Source of the DNA: CAVRZR01 sp964354215
Lineage (GTDB): Bacteria > Actinomycetota > Coriobacteriia > Anaerosomatales > CAVRZR01
Assembly: GCA_964354215.1 (NCBI GenBank)
Contig: CAYGYT010000002.1
Span: 82,030 to 146,029, forward strand
Direction: 5' to 3'
DNA: 64,000 nt
The notes beneath the pieces were generated by a model that ran no database searches, was not told the DNA's origin, and saw only the letters and a list, made by a program, of their open reading frames with translations. The position numbers and the translations under genes were made by a program. Of the stretch, positions 59,558-64,000 are shown one piece after another (within the stretch, counting starts at the first letter, position 1; each line of letters starts with the position of its first letter).

Positions 59558-60042
59558 AGCGTGGGCTGTGTCCCGGCACGTTCGACCCCGTCACGTCCGG
59601 CCACCTCGACATCATCGAGCGCGCGTCGGCGCTCTTCGACGAGACGCTCGTCGGCGTCGCTCGCAATCCCGAGAAGGGCGGCGGCCCACTCTTCTCGGTC
59701 GAACAGCGGGTCGCCTTCATCGAGGAGGCCACCCAGCACCTGCCTAACGTGTTCGTCCGCCCTTTTGATACTCTCTTGGTGGAGTTCGCCAAGAGGGAGG
59801 GTGCGACGGTCATCATCAAAGGGCTCCGCGCGGTCACCGATTTCGAACGCGAATTCCAGATGGCGGCCTTGAACTGGCGGCTCGACAGCAAGATCGAGAC
59901 GATGTTCATCATGGCCATCCCGGAGTACATGTACCTGAGCTCGTCGGCAGTCAAGGAGATAGCGCGGCACGGCGGATCGGTACGCGGGCTCGTGCCCGAC
60001 AACGTCGCAGTCGCATTGGAGCGCGCCCTCGGCGCTCGCTAG
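59554..60042 (+). CDS. coaD: Phosphopantetheine adenylyltransferase
   Basis: Fourth step of coenzyme A synthesis. 162 residues. CPGTFDPVTSGHLDIIERA (T/HxGH nucleotidyl-transferase motif), EQRVAFIEEA, IIKGLRAVTDFEREFQMA and YMYLSSSAVKEIARHGG are all standard. The GTG overlaps the rsmD stop. Confidence 0.96.
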   Translation: MKRGLCPGTFDPVTSGHLDIIERASALFDETLVGVARNPEKGGGPLFSVEQRVAFIEEATQHLPNVFVRPFDTLLVEFAKREGATVIIKGLRAVTDFEREFQMAALNWRLDSKIETMFIMAIPEYMYLSSSAVKEIARHGGSVRGLVPDNVAVALERALGAR

Positions 60043-60054
60043 GGAGGCAGTTGC

Positions 60055-60513
60055 ATGGACATCATGGCCCTCATCGACCGCATTGAAGAGATCGTTGAGA
60101 GCGGGCGGGCAGTGCCGTTTTCGAACACGAAGATGGTCGATCCCGACAAGGTCTTCGAGATCGTCGACGAGATCCGTGCTCAGTTCCCCGACGAGCTCAA
60201 GCAGGCACGCTGGATCGTGAAAGAACGCCAGGAGATGCTCGAAGAGGCCGAGAAGGAAGCGAATCGCGTTCTGGAGGAAGCTCGCGACAGGGCGCAGGCC
60301 ATCGCGAGCGAACAGGAGGTCGTGAAGCTCGCCGAGCAGCAGGCGGCTGCGATACTCGACGACGCCCGTGCCAAGGAACGCGAGATCCGACTCGGCGCAG
60401 AGGACTACGCCGACGAGATGCTCGCCAACCTCGAGGTGAATCTCGGCAAGCTTCTCACCGCCGTCCAGCGCGGACGTGACCGCCTCCAGGGCAAGGTCGG
60501 CCAGCGTCAGTAG
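60055..60513 (+). CDS. Coiled-coil protein of unknown function
   Basis: 152 residues, no membrane segment. The N-terminal 50 residues (MDIMALIDRIEEIVESG, VDPDKVFEIVDEIRAQ) are followed by a long Glu/Ala/Arg-rich helix (about 55-140) like that of ATP-synthase b subunits or DivIVA-type proteins. A gene of this type sits between coaD and DUF177 in many Actinobacteria and Clostridia. A structural or division role is possible but not shown. GGGAGGCAG precedes the ATG. Confidence 0.75.
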   Translation: MDIMALIDRIEEIVESGRAVPFSNTKMVDPDKVFEIVDEIRAQFPDELKQARWIVKERQEMLEEAEKEANRVLEEARDRAQAIASEQEVVKLAEQQAAAILDDARAKEREIRLGAEDYADEMLANLEVNLGKLLTAVQRGRDRLQGKVGQRQ

Positions 60514-60571
60514 GGTCTACCGCTCCCAGAGCGCGCAAGCCCGCAACCGACATCCTGGGGTGAGGCTGCTC

Positions 60572-61111
60572 ATGCAGCAGGTGCGTCTCGACATCTCGGC
60601 GCTTCTCGAAGACCTCGGCGCAAGCGCCTCGGTCGAGGGCGACTTCACGCTTGACCACCTTGTTGTTGGCGACGAGGTGTTCCATCTCCTCGGGCCGGCT
60701 TCCTACGCGGTGGAACTCACCAACACGGGCAGCGGAATCGTGGCGAGCGGCACAGTCAGCGCTCGCACATCGGCAACGTGCTCCCGGTGCCTCGAGCCCT
60801 TCGAGCTGCTCATCGATGCCGAGGTCGAGGGGTTCTACGTGCAGCCCGGACACGAGGACACCATCCCGGAGGAGCAGGAGACCGAGCCGATCCACTCGGA
60901 CGGGACGGTCGACCTGGCATCGGCACTGCAGGCAGCCCTCACGCTTGAGGCGCCGTTCGCCCCGGTCCACGACGAGGAATGCTCGGGCTTGTGTCCTGTC
61001 TGCGGCTGCAATCTCAATGAGGAGTCGTGCTCGTGCAGCATCGAGATGGAGCCGATCGGCCCGTTAGCTGCGCTCAAGGACCTCCTTCCGAGCGATGACG
61101 ACCCCCGGTAG
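60572..61111 (+). CDS. DUF177 (YceD-type) cysteine-rich protein
   Basis: 179 residues. The family pattern includes CSRCLEPFELLIDAEV in the middle and LCPVCGCNLNEESCSC near the C-terminus. The family is linked to 23S rRNA and ribosome assembly and nearly always precedes rpmF, as here. GGGGTGAGG supports the ATG at 60572; a GTG at 60560 is the other choice. Confidence 0.88.
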   Translation: MQQVRLDISALLEDLGASASVEGDFTLDHLVVGDEVFHLLGPASYAVELTNTGSGIVASGTVSARTSATCSRCLEPFELLIDAEVEGFYVQPGHEDTIPEEQETEPIHSDGTVDLASALQAALTLEAPFAPVHDEECSGLCPVCGCNLNEESCSCSIEMEPIGPLAALKDLLPSDDDPR

Positions 61112-61129
61112 CACCGCCGCGGGAACCCG

Positions 61130-61138
61130 TGCTATGAT
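61130..61138 (+). promoter_or_regulatory. Extended -10 promoter before rpmF
   Basis: TGCTATGAT: TGN followed by TATGAT. It would give rpmF-plsX a leader of about 94 bases. No -35 is apparent. Confidence 0.5.
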
Positions 61139-61238
61139 TGCGCGTCGCGCTGCCAGACGGCCGCTGCTGATTCCCTCGGAATCGATCATTTCGTCGCCGG
61201 ATGGGCGACTCGCCGAATGAGGAAGGACCGAACCGATC

Positions 61239-61415
61239 ATGGCAGTACCCAAGAGGAAGACCTCCCGCTCCCGTCGCGACACGCGCCGTGCGACGCACGC
61301 GGTGTCTGCCCCGGCCAAGTCGGTGTGCCCGCAGTGCCACGAACCCAAGCTCCCGCACCGGGTCTGCGCCTCGTGCGGCTACTACAACGGCAGGGAAGTC
61401 GTCGAGACCGAGTAG
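61239..61415 (+). CDS. rpmF: 50S ribosomal protein L32
   Basis: 58 residues: MAVPKRKTSRSRRDTRRA at the N-terminus, then CPQCHEPKLPHRVCASCG, a zinc-binding four-cysteine form, and YYNGREVVE at the end. It has the exact family length. An AGGAAGG about ten bases upstream supports the start. It sits between DUF177 and plsX, the usual position. Confidence 0.96.
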   Translation: MAVPKRKTSRSRRDTRRATHAVSAPAKSVCPQCHEPKLPHRVCASCGYYNGREVVETE

Positions 61416-61467
61416 CGCCGTCGGCGCGCCTCTCTCGCGGTCCTCAACGACCGAGCCGACGCCAATC

Positions 61468-62484
61468 GTGAGCGCGCTCGTGCCGGCAACGGTCTGCGTC
61501 GATGCCGCGGGCGGGGACTTCGCTCCCGCCGAGATACTCACCGGGGTCGCAGCCGCTCTTCGAGCCGATCCCGGACTCAATGTGCTGCTCACGGGTCCAG
61601 CCGAGGCGGTGGAACCGTTCGCACTTTCCCATGCCGGCCGCGCGACCTCCGTGCCGACAACCCAGGTCATCGCCATGGACGAACATCCGGCTCAGGCCGT
61701 TCGCTCGAAACGGGACTCGTCGATCGTTGTCGGGTGCAAACTCGTGAAGGAAGGACGGGCCGAGGCCTTCTTCTCGGCTGGCTCGACGGGTGCGGCCATG
61801 GCGGCAGCGACGCTCGTCATGGGTCGCATCGCAGGTGTCTCCCGGCCCGCAATCGCAACCGTGCTGCCCACGAAGGGGCGCCCGGTCGTGCTTCTCGACG
61901 CGGGGGCGAACGCGGACTGCAAGGCCGAGAACCTGCTCGAGTTCGCACTGATGGGCGCCGCCTACGCGAAGGTCGTCCTGGACGTTGCTGCTCCGCGCGT
62001 CGCGCTGCTGAATATCGGTCAGGAGCCGACCAAGGGCTCACAGCTCGCGCTTGAGGGCTACGAGCTGCTAGCGAGCAACGTCGAGGGTTTCGTCGGCAAC
62101 GTGGAGGCCCAGCACCTTCTCGATGGCGAGACCGATGTCGTCGTCACCGACGGGTTCACGGGTAACATCGTCTTGAAGTTGCTCGAGGGCACCTCGAAAG
62201 CCCTCCTCGGCCAGGTGCGCGAAGCACTCACCTCATCAGCGGTATCGTCGGTCGCCGCCGTTGTCGCCAGACCCGGGCTCAATCGACTGCGCGATCGTCT
62301 CGATCCGGACGCGTACGGTGGGGCGCCGCTGCTCGGGGTCAACGGCGTGTGCATCATCGGCCACGGCTCGTCGAACGCGACTGCGGTCGCGAACGGGCTT
62401 GGGGTCGCCGCCCACGCCGCGCGTGGTGGCCTCACGGCGCACATTCGAAGCGCCTTCGCCGCATCCGCTTCAGCCGCTTCCTGA
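61468..62484 (+). CDS. plsX: Phosphate acyltransferase PlsX
   Basis: Converts acyl-ACP to acyl-phosphate for PlsY. 338 residues. VCVDAAGGDFAP at the N-terminus, FFSAGSTGAAMAAATL, LDAGANADCK, VVTDGFTGNIVLK and IGHGSSN near the C-terminus are PlsX motifs. The GTG at 61468 lies 52 bases after rpmF; a second GTG at 61480 is possible. No clear ribosome site. Confidence 0.94.
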   Translation: MSALVPATVCVDAAGGDFAPAEILTGVAAALRADPGLNVLLTGPAEAVEPFALSHAGRATSVPTTQVIAMDEHPAQAVRSKRDSSIVVGCKLVKEGRAEAFFSAGSTGAAMAAATLVMGRIAGVSRPAIATVLPTKGRPVVLLDAGANADCKAENLLEFALMGAAYAKVVLDVAAPRVALLNIGQEPTKGSQLALEGYELLASNVEGFVGNVEAQHLLDGETDVVVTDGFTGNIVLKLLEGTSKALLGQVREALTSSAVSSVAAVVARPGLNRLRDRLDPDAYGGAPLLGVNGVCIIGHGSSNATAVANGLGVAAHAARGGLTAHIRSAFAASASAAS

Positions 62485-62568
62485 TCGGCACTGCATTCAC
62501 GTTGCCGCCTGCGCTTGCGAGTACCCCCGTATGCCACTGCGGAATCCCCTTCACCCTGCGTACAGGCA

Positions 62569-62597
62569 TAGACATCTTCATTCAGGCCTGCTAATAT
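62569..62597 (+). promoter_or_regulatory. Promoter of the propeller-cytochrome gene
   Basis: TAGACA (62569-62574), 17-base spacer ending in TGC, TAATAT (62592-62597): a near-consensus -35 and an extended -10. The leader would be about 150 bases. Confidence 0.7.
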
Positions 62598-62754
62598 TGC
62601 GTCTGCATTGTTCGGTTGGTGACGCAACCTCTCGGGTTGTCGGCTCCTCCCTCATCCGTAGACCGCGCTATTCCGCCCCTGGGATGTCGCACACGCCGCA
62701 CGGGATGCCGAATCCGCATGCGTCGCCGGAGCTGTCGAGACACGGGGTCGTCAA

Positions 62755-64000
62755 ATGGGCTGGGGAACCAAGACCGCTCGGACGTGCAACGCGCTGGGGA
62801 GCGCAACGCGCGGAACGATCATCGTCGCACTGATCGCTGCATTCGTGCTGGCTGCTGCTACCGTGGCACTGGCAGCCGTGCCGGAGGCGACGTGGACGGC
62901 GCTCAGCTCGGGCACCGTGACGGGGTACTTCGACGCCGCAACGCTTCCCGACGGCCAGTACGCCTGGGTCGCCGGTTCCGGCGGCGCGATTCGCCGTACG
63001 ACCGACGGCGGCGCGACGTGGGCCGCACAGAGCTCGGGCACGACCGCGATGCTCGCGTCCATCGACTTCGCAGACCGTGACAACGGATGGGTCGTCGGCG
63101 ACAACACCATTCTGCGCACGGCCACCGGCGGCTCGACCTGGTCGCCCGTGAGCTCCGGCGTCCCGGGCACGAGCCTGTGGCGCGGCGTGAAGTTCCGCAA
63201 TCCGAGCACCGGCATCGCCGTTGGCGACGACCGAAAGATCATCAAGTCCACGGATGGTGGCGCCACCTGGACGCTCAAGTATTCCCTAGCCGCCAGCACA
63301 CAGCTGTACGGCATCGAGCAGTACGGCAACACCGTATGGACCGTGGGTCGCGCCGGCGTCGTCATGAAGTCGACTGACGGCGGTGAGACGTGGAGCACCC
63401 AGGTCGTCTCGCCGGCTACTGACCTATGGTCGGTCGCGTTTGTCGATGCGAACAACGGCTGGATCGCCGCGAGCGTCGGCCGCGTCTATCGCACTACCGA
63501 CGGTGGAGCGACGTGGACGATGTCCACCCCCGCAGGCCAGGACCTCTATGGGGTCGCCTTCGCGAACTCCTCCGTTGGCTGGGCGGTCGGCAACGCTGGG
63601 ACAATCATCTACACGCCGAACGGGGGCCAGACCTGGCTGAGCGCGGCCTCGCCGACCTCGCAGGCGCTCTACGCGGTGTCGTTCAACACGCGTGGCTATT
63701 CGGCGGGCAACGCCGGTACGATCCTGAAGTCGGCGTTCCATGGGACAGTACCCCCGATCGTGAGCGGGCCGACCGGCGCCTCGGCGTTCACGTACAGTGA
63801 CCTGTTCGACGCTGCAGACAAGACCGAGGGCGGTTACGTCGCGTTTTCCGGCACCGGCTCGGTCACCACGCAGGTCGACGACACGTCCGTGGTCGACAAC
63901 ACCACGAACGTCGTCACCACGACCCTGAACAACATCTACACCACGAGCCCCCACGGCGGCTACGACACCACCACGAACAAGTGCAAGGTGTGTCACGCGG
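62755..64000 (+). CDS. Ycf48-like beta-propeller fused to c-type cytochrome region (partial)
   Basis: At least 415 residues; the gene leaves the window at the right edge. A signal peptide or anchor (GTIIVALIAAFVLAAATVALAA) is followed by about seven BNR/Ycf48-type blades with the core TTDGGATW or STDGGETW and GWVVG/GWAVG, about residues 45-325. A linker rich in Thr/Val/Asn follows, and the last visible residues are SPHGGYDTTTNKCKVCHA, a CXXCH haem-attachment motif with a further His upstream. This predicts an exported cytochrome, probably multihaem; only one haem motif is inside the window, so the number is unknown. Confidence 0.8.
   Translation, partial: MGWGTKTARTCNALGSATRGTIIVALIAAFVLAAATVALAAVPEATWTALSSGTVTGYFDAATLPDGQYAWVAGSGGAIRRTTDGGATWAAQSSGTTAMLASIDFADRDNGWVVGDNTILRTATGGSTWSPVSSGVPGTSLWRGVKFRNPSTGIAVGDDRKIIKSTDGGATWTLKYSLAASTQLYGIEQYGNTVWTVGRAGVVMKSTDGGETWSTQVVSPATDLWSVAFVDANNGWIAASVGRVYRTTDGGATWTMSTPAGQDLYGVAFANSSVGWAVGNAGTIIYTPNGGQTWLSAASPTSQALYAVSFNTRGYSAGNAGTILKSAFHGTVPPIVSGPTGASAFTYSDLFDAADKTEGGYVAFSGTGSVTTQVDDTSVVDNTTNVVTTTLNNIYTTSPHGGYDTTTNKCKVCHA

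Noticed and set aside
62598..62754. Possible c-di-GMP riboswitch in the leader of the propeller-cytochrome gene
   Set aside because: A GACGCAA and a GGGTTG are present, but the GNRA tetraloop/receptor and P1 pairing of the GEMM fold could not be found.

Overview
The window is GC-rich bacterial DNA, densely packed with genes, many of which overlap by 4 bp (ATGA or GTGA) and use GTG starts. Two 100-base runs of N (23581-23680 and 27460-27559) show that it comes from a draft or metagenome assembly. Several features point to a deep-branching actinobacterium of the Coriobacteriia/OPB41 (Anaerosomatales) type: the gene order aroA-cmk-plsC-ispH-DUF512-der-plsY-gpsA, a Gram-positive/actinobacterial LexA box, FMN, SAM and TPP riboswitches, separate GluRS and GlnRS genes, and a multihaem cytochrome. 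This placement is an inference from gene content, not a measured phylogeny.

Layout. 1-9.1 kb is a housekeeping run: end of tyrA, aroA, cmk, plsC, ispH, a PDZ/radical-SAM DUF512 protein, der, plsY, gpsA and rpe. 9.2-11.0 kb holds a secreted beta-propeller protein and a convergent cold-shock gene. 11.2-15.0 kb is an FMN-riboswitch ribDEBAH operon. 15.3-18.7 kb is an Fe-S/sulfur-relay unit (Rrf2 regulator, cysteine desulfurase, IscU scaffold, mnmA) with a clear promoter and operator. 18.7-22.2 kb carries a PHP phosphatase, Nif3, a zinc-ribbon coiled coil, an RNase HI-like protein and a QueD-like enzyme. 22.3-22.5 kb encodes, on the minus strand, a rod-shaped RNA with its own consensus promoter that looks like 6S RNA; a DtxR-family regulator follows.

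23.5-30.7 kb is a DNA-damage island: a perfect LexA box embedded in a promoter, a stand-alone ImuB-C/DUF6504-like protein, the error-prone polymerase DnaE2, then (after a gap and a lipoprotein) dinB and nfo. 30.8-33.9 kb encodes a Glu/Pro-repeat protein with a C-terminal four-cysteine module and a secreted Ig-domain protein. rnpB lies at 33.9-34.3 kb (minus), followed by a degenerate gene-poor stretch. 35.2-39.1 kb (minus) is psiE, gltX, tRNA-Gln(CUG), tRNA-Glu(CUC) and glnS. 39.3-47.2 kb: SAM riboswitch-metK, priA, def, fmt, rsmB, glpX. 47.3-53.5 kb: fmdB-like zinc ribbon, a PASTA protein with a catalytically dead-looking amidase domain, an M23 peptidase, a TPP riboswitch with thiT-thiN, a GAF/HD-GYP-like sensor and rpmB. 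53.7-62.5 kb: DUF1858 redox protein, Asp23, FakA-like and DegV proteins, recG, rsmD, coaD, a coiled coil, DUF177, rpmF and plsX. The window ends inside a Ycf48-like beta-propeller protein that runs into a CXXCH haem motif.

How it works together: glycerophospholipid synthesis is spread over plsC, plsY, gpsA, plsX and the FakA/DegV fatty-acid kinase pair. Riboflavin, thiamine and SAM supply are each under an RNA switch. Translation and RNA functions (der, rpmB, rpmF, rsmB, rsmD, def, fmt, mnmA, rnpB, aminoacyl-tRNA synthetases) fill much of the rest. The parts most worth a second look are the 6S-like RNA, the SOS-controlled dnaE2 unit without an adjacent imuA/imuB, and the propeller-cytochrome fusion at the right edge.
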